Origin: Butyrivibrio sp. NC2002
GTDB taxonomy: Bacteria > Bacillota > Clostridia > Lachnospirales > Lachnospiraceae
Direction of reading: 5' to 3'
DNA length: 64,000 bases
Assembly: GCF_000702265.1 (NCBI RefSeq)
Contig: NZ_KL370880.1
Location: 741,149 to 805,148 of the forward strand
Shown here: piece after piece, positions 32,315-40,056 of the stretch
How positions within the stretch are numbered: the first letter of the stretch is position 1
Layout: the number at the start of each line of letters is the position of its first letter
Notes under the pieces: model-generated
Databases searched by the model: none
Told to the model about the DNA's origin: nothing
What the model saw: only the letters and a program-made list of their open reading frames with translations
Made by a program: the position numbers and the translations under genes

Positions 32315-33685
32315 ATGAATAAGAAGAATACTAATTACAAAGAAACTACATACAGTACAGATCAAAATGCTGAATATTTTGAGGGGAAGGACGCTCCCTA
32401 TGCAATACTTGTGGGACTTACATCAGGCAGCACCGATGATGACAGGTTTCAGAGGTCAATGCGGGAACTTAATGAGCTCACAATTGCATGCGATATAGAG
32501 GTTGTTGGGACAATTACCCAGAGCCTTCCTCATCCTGATAATGCTACTTTCATAGGAAGCGGCAAGGTAGAGGAATTATATAACCTTATTAAGATGCTCG
32601 ATGCTGACATAGTGATCGTATCAGACACCTTGAGCCCGGTTCAGATAAGAAACCTTGAGAGAGCACTTGATACCGAAGTTATGGATAGAACGGGACTGAT
32701 CCTTCAGATTTTTGCAAGCAGAGCCAAGACCAAGGAAGCAAAAATGCAGGTTGAATATGCGCAGCTTCAGTTTATGCTTCCCAGACTTGCCGGAATGAGA
32801 AGCGAGCTTAGCAGGCAGGGCGGAGGTAGTGGCAGATTATCCAACAAAGGTGCAGGTGAAAAGAAGCTTGAACTGGACAGGCGAAGAATAGAGCACCGTA
32901 TGGCAGAGCTTAGGAGAGAACTATCTGAGATAGAGCATGAAAGACAGGTGCAGCGCTCAAAAAGAATGCGCTCAGATATCGCCAGAGTATCTCTTGTCGG
33001 TTACACCAACGCAGGAAAATCCACACTTTTAAATGCTATGCTTGAAGCCGGTCATACAGAAGATATAGATAAAAAAGTCGTAATGCAGAAGGATATGCTT
33101 TTTGCAACCCTGGATACAACAGTCAGAAGAATTGAGATACCGGGGCATGATCCTTTTCTTTTATCGGACACAGTTGGATTTATTGACGAACTGCCGACAA
33201 CCCTTGTAAAGGCATTCAGATCAACCCTTGCTGAAGCTGTCTACGCGGATATCCTTCTCATGGTGATCGATTTTTCGGATGAGGATTATATGGCTCAGAT
33301 CGAGGTAACGCAGAAGACTCTGGCGGAAATAGGAGCACAGTCTATTCCGATCATCTACGTTTTCAATAAGGCTGACCTGGTTATAGGAAATGCTGAGCAC
33401 GCATCTATGACCATTCCGCATGTTCGTGGAGACAGGATATACATGTCTGCGGAAAATAAGATAGGTATTGATGAGCTGGTAACCCTCATAGAGCACACAC
33501 TTGAAGGGGAAAAAACCGAGTGCGAATTTATGATCCCCTACAGCGACGGTGAGGCTATACATGCCATAACCAAATCCGCGGAAATACTTGAAACCGAGTA
33601 TCTAAAGGACTGCACATATATAAAAGCAAGAGCCGGAAAAAAGATAGTAGCCGCATATTCTGCATATCTTAAAAGTGACAATTAA
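32315..33685 (+). CDS. hflX: GTPase HflX, ribosome-splitting factor
   Basis: HflX binds the 50S subunit and uses GTP to split stalled 70S ribosomes, notably under stress. The 456-residue protein has the N-terminal HflX domain with FIGSGKVEEL, the glycine-rich RQGGGSGRLSNKGAGEKKLE linker helix region, then the G domain: G1 VGYTNAGKST, G3 DTVGFIDELP and G4 FNKADL. A short C-terminal domain follows. No Shine-Dalgarno sequence precedes the ATG, and a -10 box lies directly in front, suggesting a leaderless message. It appears monocistronic. Confidence 0.93.
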   Translation: MNKKNTNYKETTYSTDQNAEYFEGKDAPYAILVGLTSGSTDDDRFQRSMRELNELTIACDIEVVGTITQSLPHPDNATFIGSGKVEELYNLIKMLDADIVIVSDTLSPVQIRNLERALDTEVMDRTGLILQIFASRAKTKEAKMQVEYAQLQFMLPRLAGMRSELSRQGGGSGRLSNKGAGEKKLELDRRRIEHRMAELRRELSEIEHERQVQRSKRMRSDIARVSLVGYTNAGKSTLLNAMLEAGHTEDIDKKVVMQKDMLFATLDTTVRRIEIPGHDPFLLSDTVGFIDELPTTLVKAFRSTLAEAVYADILLMVIDFSDEDYMAQIEVTQKTLAEIGAQSIPIIYVFNKADLVIGNAEHASMTIPHVRGDRIYMSAENKIGIDELVTLIEHTLEGEKTECEFMIPYSDGEAIHAITKSAEILETEYLKDCTYIKARAGKKIVAAYSAYLKSDN

Positions 33686-33801
33686 TTGTTAAGGAATTAA
33701 TAAAAAACTAATAAATAATTGGTATACGCCGATACATATATTAGGTATGTGATAAAATTATTTAAGAGGGAAAATAGGTTACATACCTAAAGGAGGCGCT
33801 T

Positions 33802-34164
33802 ATGAGTTATGATTTTTCTGCTTCCATGAGTAAACTGACTGATCTCTACATGAGCTCGGAAATTGTTGGGAAGAAAGACGTAAAAGATTATACGACAGTA
33901 GAAGAGGCCAAAGAAAAATTCGGAGATGCTTTTGCAAAAGCTTACGATTCGCTGACAGGTATGCGTGCTTTGGATTCTACCATGCGGACGAATTATGAGA
34001 ACAATCATAAGGATGATCTGGAAGAGCGTTCTCAGGGCATGATGTTTTCAAAAGGCGGAAATAAGATAATTGATATGCTTGACACCAAACTTACAGACGA
34101 CATGCAGGAGAAGGTTAATATCGCTATGGAAAGCGCATTGGATGATATGATTGACAACTTCTGA
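33802..34164 (+). CDS. Hypothetical protein, 120 aa, mostly helical
   Basis: I do not recognise a family. The protein is acidic (starts MSYDFSASMSKLTDLYM, ends ALDDMIDNF) with no signal peptide, membrane segment or cysteine. AAAGGAGG lies at ideal distance before the ATG, and a promoter-like GATAAAAT is about 40 bases upstream, so it is a real gene. It is followed by a 34-base element and a terminator. The same element follows the next gene, which links the two, although that gene has its own leader. Confidence 0.75.
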   Translation: MSYDFSASMSKLTDLYMSSEIVGKKDVKDYTTVEEAKEKFGDAFAKAYDSLTGMRALDSTMRTNYENNHKDDLEERSQGMMFSKGGNKIIDMLDTKLTDDMQEKVNIAMESALDDMIDNF

Positions 34165-34166
34165 TA

Positions 34167-34200
34167 CTAGGGGACGGGGTTAGTGGACCATTTTTGAGGG
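34167..34200 (+). repeat. 3'-flank repeat, copy 1
   Basis: It starts three bases after the stop codon. The pattern TAGGGGACGGGGTTA, GGACCATTTTTGAGGG recurs in nearly the same form at 35473-35505, also directly after a stop codon. Confidence 0.8.
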
Positions 34201-34224
34201 TCTGACGTGGAGTCAGACCCTTTT
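34198..34224 (+). terminator. Terminator after the 120-aa gene
   Basis: A perfect 9-bp stem (GGGTCTGAC / GTCAGACCC) with loop GTGGA is followed by TTTT. Confidence 0.85.
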
Positions 34225-34379
34225 AGTATGCTTTAAAACTTTTTTTCATTTTTTTTATTATATTTTGAAATTTTTGTTGGACATTTGTTGGACTGACTGT
34301 TTTAAAATGAGGGCGTAATAAAGAAATAGGGCAGCACACTTAAGTGCTGGTATGATATTTTCGAAGAGGGGGAAAAATT

Positions 34380-35459
34380 ATGCCTATCCAATTTAGCGGT
34401 AATGTAAGAAACAATGTCGATGAAAAAGTAAGAACAAAATTATGGAATGCTGCAACCAATTGTTACAATAACAAAGTAGGTGAAAGTGCAGATTACAAAG
34501 AATTTAATTCACTTCTAGGAAATGATATCAGTGCTTTGGAATCTTTCCATGATTCATTGAATAGTACATTGACCTATGCAAAAGGATCGAATTATGAGGT
34601 AATAAAGCAGGACTACATAAATAATGCTAATGATTTGTACAGGTTTTCACCCGTTGGTATTAATGCAATTCTTGAGAATCTGAAGATTAACAAAGATGGC
34701 AAAGAAATGTCTTATGCTAAGGCATATGGATTTGGTAAAGTCACAACTAATGAAGAAGCAAATACTGTTGCGGCTCACATTGCATTAAACTTTACCGATG
34801 GTGATATTGCACAAGGCAAATATACAGCAACCTATGACGGCAGAGAAGTCAGACCTGCATCTGAAAAGGCTTTGGAACAATTTAAGGAAGAACAAAGACA
34901 AGAGTCATTAGCAAAGGAAACAGTCGGAAAGCCAAAGTATCCGGGCATATGGGTATGGTTTAAGTCAAAAGTTGCTAAGCTGTTTGGCAGAAAAAACTCT
35001 GAGTCAATTAAGATGATGAATGATTATGAGACAAAGCTTAATGCATATAATCAGAATAGGAAAAAATCCGAAGAGGAATACAAACTAAAGGCAGCTCAGC
35101 TAGAAAAAGATAATGCAATTAATAGTTTTGATGAGCTTTATCGTGGCGCAGAAACTATGGTGGCTTCTATTAAGTTCAATATCAGTAAGAATCAATCTTA
35201 TAACGGATTAGAAGAAAGGTATAAAGAACAATTTAAAGAGCTTGTAAAAGTGTCAGAGAAGCTTGAAAATATAGAATTTAAAAATAAACTCAAAGAACTT
35301 GAGAATAAGTATAAGACAGTTACAGGCAAAGTCAATTCAAAGAATATGGATGAAGTAATGAAGGATAACAATATCGCATTCAGTACAAAGTCCGATGTGA
35401 AAAGAACCAGCAGAGTTAGTAGTAATAATAAAAAAATGCAGCTTAACAATAACTTCTAA
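34380..35459 (+). CDS. Hypothetical coiled-coil protein, 359 aa
   Basis: No family is recognised. The protein begins MPIQFSGNVRNNVDEKV, has no signal peptide and no clear membrane helix, and from about residue 160 on becomes Lys/Glu-rich helix (coiled-coil-like), with one Trp/Phe-rich patch GIWVWFKSKVAKLFGRK near residues 189-205 that could be amphipathic and touch a membrane or protein partner. GAGGGGG precedes the ATG. The leader contains a small hairpin (CAGCAC / GTGCTG, about 34332-34349). The C-terminus is basic and Asn/Ser-rich. Like the gene before it, it is followed by the 33-base 3'-flank repeat. Confidence 0.7.
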   Translation: MPIQFSGNVRNNVDEKVRTKLWNAATNCYNNKVGESADYKEFNSLLGNDISALESFHDSLNSTLTYAKGSNYEVIKQDYINNANDLYRFSPVGINAILENLKINKDGKEMSYAKAYGFGKVTTNEEANTVAAHIALNFTDGDIAQGKYTATYDGREVRPASEKALEQFKEEQRQESLAKETVGKPKYPGIWVWFKSKVAKLFGRKNSESIKMMNDYETKLNAYNQNRKKSEEEYKLKAAQLEKDNAINSFDELYRGAETMVASIKFNISKNQSYNGLEERYKEQFKELVKVSEKLENIEFKNKLKELENKYKTVTGKVNSKNMDEVMKDNNIAFSTKSDVKRTSRVSSNNKKMQLNNNF

Positions 35460-35472
35460 AGCATTTTGGTCC

Positions 35473-35505
35473 CTAGGGACGGGGTTATGAGACCATTTTT
35501 GAGGG
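35473..35505 (+). repeat. 3'-flank repeat, copy 2
   Basis: It matches 34167-34200 (TAGGGACGGGGTTA, AGACCATTTTTGAGGG). Here no strong hairpin follows immediately; the terminator lies about 65 bases on. Confidence 0.8.
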
Positions 35506-35570
35506 CCTAAGAGTATCTAAGAAATAATAAGTAAGTCGGATATGTTTAGAATAGTCAGATGAATGAAAAA

Positions 35571-35599
35571 CTGCCATACGCCCGTGTGGCAGTTTTTTT
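35571..35599 (+). terminator. Intrinsic terminator
   Basis: CTGCCATACG pairs with CGTGTGGCAG (one T-G pair) and is followed by seven T. It closes the 359-aa gene unit. From here to 35835 I see no gene, only AT-rich DNA. Confidence 0.88.
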
Positions 35600-35835
35600 G
35601 TATCCGGGAAAGCAGTAATGGGTGTAATATATGCTTTTCTGATACGAGGGTAAGGCTATCAGTGGAGATTACCGCACAATTACTATGCAATCATTTTTTA
35701 CGATAAAAAATAAATTCAAACCCCATTTTATTATTTTGGCCTTGTGAATATATATAACATGACTAAAAGAACAGAATAAATGAAATGTATTTTATACTTT
35801 TTTAATAATTTTGTTCTTCAGGTCTGGTTGTTAAG

Positions 35836-35844
35836 TGGTATAAT
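35836..35844 (+). promoter_or_regulatory. Extended -10 promoter upstream of surface gene A
   Basis: TGGTATAAT is an extended -10 (TGn + perfect TATAAT). No good -35 at 17 bases is seen, as is usual for extended -10 promoters. It lies about 250 bases before leader copy 1, in unique DNA outside the repeat. It would give a transcript with a leader of about 440 nt. Confidence 0.6.
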
Positions 35845-35850
35845 CATTAA

Positions 35851-36094
35851 TGTTAGTGAATAACTTAATGGTTAATCGTTAACAATTTCTTATGAAGGGG
35901 AAATGGTCGGAAGACCATGATGAGGAATGGTTTGTTTGTTTCCGGTAATGTCACAACCGGATTTGGTTTAAGGATTTTCTTTATCCTTTATTCTATTCTC
36001 ATATTCTTTTTTAGAATTCCCTGGAGTAAACGCACCTTGATAATTGAATATGGTAGTTAATTGCTTTTTACTTTTTGTTGTGAAGATGTGTGAC
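35851..36094 (+). promoter_or_regulatory. Unique structured leader segment upstream of leader copy 1
   Basis: This gene-free segment has a perfect hairpin ATGGTC-GGAA-GACCAT (35903-35918), a CCGG/CCGG stem shortly after it, and AAGGA/TCCTT followed by a T-rich stretch. It matches no riboswitch I know. It is not repeated before genes B, C or D. Confidence 0.5.
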
Positions 36095-36293
36095 AAATTT
36101 TGTTTTGTTACATGTCCTCTTCTAAACCGCTTGATTACTGAAGTTAGACGAATTTGTCTATGCTCAAAATGTGATTTTAACGTCTGGTTAAGCCAGCGTG
36201 AAAACCACGTCGTTTTGACCAGACGCTAAACACATTAGTGTCTGACTTTGTCGCGACAAAGGACGAATAATTTCATATGAAAGGGGACAATTT
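36095..36293 (+). repeat. Shared ~200-bp leader element, copy 1 (+), before gene A
   Basis: Four nearly identical copies exist (36095+, 42832-, 48850+, 56676-). All begin at AAATTTTGTTTTGTTACATG and run up to the start of a large surface-protein gene. Inside are TAGAC-gaattt-GTCTA, a nested hairpin (ACGTCTGGT ... ACCAGACG around CGTG/CACG), the perfect 16-bp palindrome CTTTGTCGCGACAAAG (36246-36261) and the ribosome-binding site AAAGGGGAC. It is either a conserved structured 5' UTR, a recombination site, or both. Confidence 0.95.
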
Positions 36294-39200
36294 ATGAAGA
36301 AACTAACAAAAGGTAGGTCTCTGTCAGGTGCTCTTGCTACAGCCCTGACAGTGGCAAACATGGGTGCATTGATGCCTATGACGGCATATGCAGCTGACCC
36401 TCAACCATCAACTTTACCGGCAGCTTTTGACTTGGATAATGCAGTATGGGATATATCTTTTACAGATAAGGATCCTAGTGCATCGAGTGAATTTTATGAC
36501 AAGGATGAGGCCAATAAAACGGTAACATTCACAATAAAAGATGATATACAAGCGGATACAAATGGTGTATGGACGATTAAAATAAAGAATGGAGCTACTT
36601 TATTAGATAGTACAGCGACGGCAACTTTACCATCAAGCGGTTGTGATGGAAGCACCGGTAATGAGCTAGGTGGTAAACTAAAATTTAATGCTCTTACAAC
36701 TCCAGGAGAGACAACAACTTTTGCTGTTGAATATGACCAAGACGGTACGGGAACAGGTTATACCCCCATTGAAGTTGATAGTAAGAGTTATATTTTCAAG
36801 ACCAAAGCTGATGGTGAGGCTCTCAAAGGTGTCGTTACATTAACAGGAAGTCCGAGTACCTATACTGGTCAGGCGGTTGATCTGGGATTGGAAATTGGAA
36901 CTCCGGCGGAAGGATATTACATAGATAGTTCTACGACTTATATAGTTGATAAAGCAGTTGGTAATACGGTAACCGCAACTCTATCTGGTGACTACACCAC
37001 AGCAGAAGCATATGGAGCAGACAAGAAGGTGTCAGTAACCCCTTCGACATCAGGAACGGCCAAAATTGGTGTATGGGCTGCATCTAAGGGTACTGATATT
37101 CAGGCATTAGATATTAAAGAAATTGAAGTTGTTAAAGCAGATATCACGGGGCTTACACTTACTGGAACAGGTGAGAATATTGGTATAAATGATGCTAATG
37201 TAACAAACACTGGTATCTCATTAAGTGCTTCTGAGACATACAATCATCCAAATGGTGGTGCACAGATAAAATGGGCGATTGTAAAGGATTATGGAAAAAC
37301 AACTGCAGCAACAGGAACTGCAAAGTTTACCATAAAAGTTAACGGTGGAAATGATGCCACAACAAAGGCAACAAAAGCACCTTTTACAGGAACAGGATTT
37401 ACGGATACAGCAGTAATTGGCGCTGGAGCAGGCTTAGCTACGGCTGATGTTGGAGAGTATACTGTTATTGCCTATACAGGTGGTGAGGCAAATACGGCAA
37501 CTACTTTTGCTAATCCGGTAGCTACAAAGAAATTTACAGTTGTAGATGCACCTGCTTTGAAGATCAAGGATGCAGATAATAAAACAACTGGAAGTTTTTA
37601 TGTAGGACAGTGGGCAGAACTTGGTCTTTATGCAGGCACAAAAGAGAAGAGAACTTCTAATGAAACATTTACACTTGATGATGCAACAGATGCAGAATTT
37701 GTAACTATAAGCGGAAATGTAGTTACTGTAAATAAAGTGAAGACTACATCAGGTGGAACAGTTAAGATCAATGCTTCCTATGAGATAGTAGATGGCGTTT
37801 CTGATAAGACATCAGCAGGTGAACAGTACACACTTACAACAGTAGCAGACGGACTTACAGTCGCTCTTGGAAAGAAAGCTGTAGCTGGCAAGGATCTAAA
37901 TGCTGCAGGTCATCTTGAGATTGGTAAAACAACCACGGTAGTTGCAAAGTTTGCTGGAAAAGAGGTAGGTTCAGCTGATGGTCTTGAGTGGAGTGTAGAC
38001 GACGAAAAGATCGCAACAATTGATAACGATGGTAATATTAAAGCAGTAGGTGCCGGTGCAGCAGTATTTACAGCTAAGTATACGGATAAAAAAGGTGTTG
38101 TATATCCATCAACTCCTACTACTCTTACAATTACCGTGGACGCGATTACATATGATGTGATTGACGAAGATGGAGAATCTTTTGGAACCACCACTCCAAC
38201 AACAAATATACTGATTGGAGATTCAAAGACATTTACGCTTGTTACATCTAATGGCAGTGAGATAGAGAATCTTACATGGTCTTCTGATGACAAGAACATA
38301 ACTGTAGACAATGGAACAATTACAGTCCAGAGTGGTGCTAAGGCAGGCGACGTAGCACATGTTAAGGCACTTGTAAATGGAACAGCAGTTGCAACAATTA
38401 CAGTTAATGCAAAGGATGTAATATGGTCCGTAGTTGATGAAAATGGTGATACCGTAACTGCTCCGAGCATTTTCAATGGTGAAACTATCACTCTTACAGC
38501 GCTCCGTAATGGCGAACCTGTAGATGGCGAATGGAAACTCGACACAGGTAAGACAAATGCAAGTATTTCAATTAGCGGAAACGTGCTTAAAGCAACAACA
38601 GCTCCCGCATCAGATGATAGTGATAACGGAATTGTATTCTTTGCTTCAACAAATAAGACAACAACACCTGATATATCAGCAATAAATGTTGAGGTCAAAG
38701 CGAACGTTTATGAATTTTATATTGATGATACACTTGCAGCTCCGACAACTGCTACAACATGGGCAGGAAAGAACTATGCCCATACAATAGGAAATATGGA
38801 AGTAGGCGAGTCTCACACAATTAAGTTCATGTTTGGTTCAGAGGACATTACAACTAAGGGTACAACATATACTTATGACGAAGAAGTATTTAACATCGAA
38901 AATGGTGTACTTACAGTTATAGGAGAAGGTTCTGGGGCTACAATAGAAGTTGAAAACAAGACCGGTACTACAGTCAATGCTAAAGGTACATTTACTGTAA
39001 CAACTATCTATGCCGGCAAAGGTGCTGCACAGAAGGCAGAGACAGCTATAAATGAAGCTGACAATGCAGAAAGTTCAGCAAAGGATGCTATTGATAAAGC
39101 AGCAAAGGCAGCTGAAGCAGCAGAAGCTACAAAGAAAGATCCTACAGCTGAAAATCTCACAAAGGCACAAGACGCTCTTGAGGATGCACAGAAAGACCTT

Positions 39201-39893
39201 AAGACAGCAGAGGCATCACTTGAGGCAGCGCAGAAAGCTTATGAAGAAGCAGTTGCTGCTGGTGCAAAGTCAGATGCTGCAAAGCTGGCAGTTGATGCTG
39301 CAGAAGAAAGGGTTGAAGAAGCAAAGGCACTCGTTGAAACAGCAAAAGAGGATGTAGCAGCTGCTGAGGCAACATTCAAGGAGGCAGCTACAGAAGTTGA
39401 GAAGGCTAAGAAGGCCGAGGAAGAGAAGAAAGCAGAAGAACAGAAGGCAGCCGACCAGAAGGAAGGTGCTACAGGCACAGACGCTACAGCTAATGCTAAC
39501 TTCACAGTTACAAGCACAGCTGACAAGACAGTTGCTTACACAGCTCCTGCTACAAAGGCAAAGAAGGTTACAATTCCTTCAACAGTAACAATCGATGGTG
39601 AGAAATTCACAGTTACCGAGATTGCAGCAAATGCATTCAAGAACGACAAGACTGTTACAACTATCACAATCCCTGCATCCATCAAGAAGATCAATTCTAA
39701 TGCATTCAAGAATGCTAAGAACCTTAAGAAGATCAACGTAAAGGGTGCTAAGCTCGAGACAGTTAAGAAGAACGCTTTCAATGGCATCAAGAAGAACGCT
39801 ACAATCAAGGTTACAGGCGCTAACAAGAAGGCCAACAAGAAGCTTCTTAAGAAGACAACAGCTGTTAAGAAGGGTAACGTAAAAGTTAAGTAA
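36294..39893 (+). CDS. Surface protein A: Big2-like domains, Ala-rich stalk, Lys-rich LRR C-terminus (1199 aa)
   Basis: The signal peptide (residues 1-33, KKLTKGRSLSGALATALT to AYAA) is nearly the same as in B and D. Then come beta-rich repeats including a Big2-like Ig domain (about 540-620, WSVDDEKIATIDNDG), an Ala/Lys/Glu helical stalk (~905-1055, with DPTAENLTKAQ), and an LRR_5/BspA-type end (ITIPASIKKINSNAFKNAK) with a very Lys-rich tail (KKANKKLLKKT). No LPXTG is present, so wall attachment is probably non-covalent through the basic end. It is paralogous to D over its full length, and the last ~500 bases are nearly identical to D. It is translated from the shared leader (AAAGGGG, 9 bases to ATG). 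Confidence 0.85.
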   Translation: MKKLTKGRSLSGALATALTVANMGALMPMTAYAADPQPSTLPAAFDLDNAVWDISFTDKDPSASSEFYDKDEANKTVTFTIKDDIQADTNGVWTIKIKNGATLLDSTATATLPSSGCDGSTGNELGGKLKFNALTTPGETTTFAVEYDQDGTGTGYTPIEVDSKSYIFKTKADGEALKGVVTLTGSPSTYTGQAVDLGLEIGTPAEGYYIDSSTTYIVDKAVGNTVTATLSGDYTTAEAYGADKKVSVTPSTSGTAKIGVWAASKGTDIQALDIKEIEVVKADITGLTLTGTGENIGINDANVTNTGISLSASETYNHPNGGAQIKWAIVKDYGKTTAATGTAKFTIKVNGGNDATTKATKAPFTGTGFTDTAVIGAGAGLATADVGEYTVIAYTGGEANTATTFANPVATKKFTVVDAPALKIKDADNKTTGSFYVGQWAELGLYAGTKEKRTSNETFTLDDATDAEFVTISGNVVTVNKVKTTSGGTVKINASYEIVDGVSDKTSAGEQYTLTTVADGLTVALGKKAVAGKDLNAAGHLEIGKTTTVVAKFAGKEVGSADGLEWSVDDEKIATIDNDGNIKAVGAGAAVFTAKYTDKKGVVYPSTPTTLTITVDAITYDVIDEDGESFGTTTPTTNILIGDSKTFTLVTSNGSEIENLTWSSDDKNITVDNGTITVQSGAKAGDVAHVKALVNGTAVATITVNAKDVIWSVVDENGDTVTAPSIFNGETITLTALRNGEPVDGEWKLDTGKTNASISISGNVLKATTAPASDDSDNGIVFFASTNKTTTPDISAINVEVKANVYEFYIDDTLAAPTTATTWAGKNYAHTIGNMEVGESHTIKFMFGSEDITTKGTTYTYDEEVFNIENGVLTVIGEGSGATIEVENKTGTTVNAKGTFTVTTIYAGKGAAQKAETAINEADNAESSAKDAIDKAAKAAEAAEATKKDPTAENLTKAQDALEDAQKDLKTAEASLEAAQKAYEEAVAAGAKSDAAKLAVDAAEERVEEAKALVETAKEDVAAAEATFKEAATEVEKAKKAEEEKKAEEQKAADQKEGATGTDATANANFTVTSTADKTVAYTAPATKAKKVTIPSTVTIDGEKFTVTEIAANAFKNDKTVTTITIPASIKKINSNAFKNAKNLKKINVKGAKLETVKKNAFNGIKKNATIKVTGANKKANKKLLKKTTAVKKGNVKVK

Positions 39894-39962
39894 TTAACGG
39901 TTTATACAAAAGTAAAAAGAGGTACAATTAACTACTATTTCAATGAAAAGAGGCTTGCAGCC
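39456..39962 (+). repeat. ~507-bp inverted repeat, copy 1 (3' end of gene A and flank)
   Basis: It matches the reverse complement of 52926-53432 (3' end of gene D and flank) with few differences, mostly around the codons for TIDGEKFTV in A versus TVGGDPFAV in D. It includes the left arm of the palindrome. Confidence 0.92.
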
Positions 39963-40001
39963 ATCACGGCTGCAAGCCTCTTTAATTGAAATAGTAGTTA
40001 A
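39928..40001. terminator. 74-bp palindrome between convergent genes A and B (bidirectional terminator)
   Basis: Arms of 34-35 bases (TTAACTACTATTTCAAT, then AAGAGGCTTGCAGCC) pair around ATCAC with a small internal asymmetry (GAA on one side, A on the other). The GC-rich core next to A/T runs can stop transcription from both sides. The copy at 52887-52960 carries the same asymmetry in reverse. Confidence 0.88.
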
Positions 40002-40056
40002 TGCTTAATACTTATGTGTTATTCCTAAACACTTAATTAATCAATAGCTTAAATAA

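Noticed and set aside
34167-35505. Insertion sequence bounded by the 33-base repeats
   Set aside because: The enclosed 359-aa protein has no transposase features, and the repeats are direct, one after each gene, not at the ends of one element.
35851-36094. A third c-di-GMP riboswitch before gene A
   Set aside because: The hairpins are present, but the GEMM core (GGGCAAA, GACGCAAAGC) is absent.
36044-36229. 61-aa open frame upstream of surface gene A
   Set aside because: No ribosome-binding site; most of it lies in the shared leader and the frame is not kept as a gene before the other copies. It is better explained as 5' UTR.
37910-38698. 262-aa minus-strand frame inside gene A
   Set aside because: Antisense of a repetitive Thr/Val/Ala-rich coding region. 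The same kind of shadow appears opposite C (51305-52018) and D (54163-54771).
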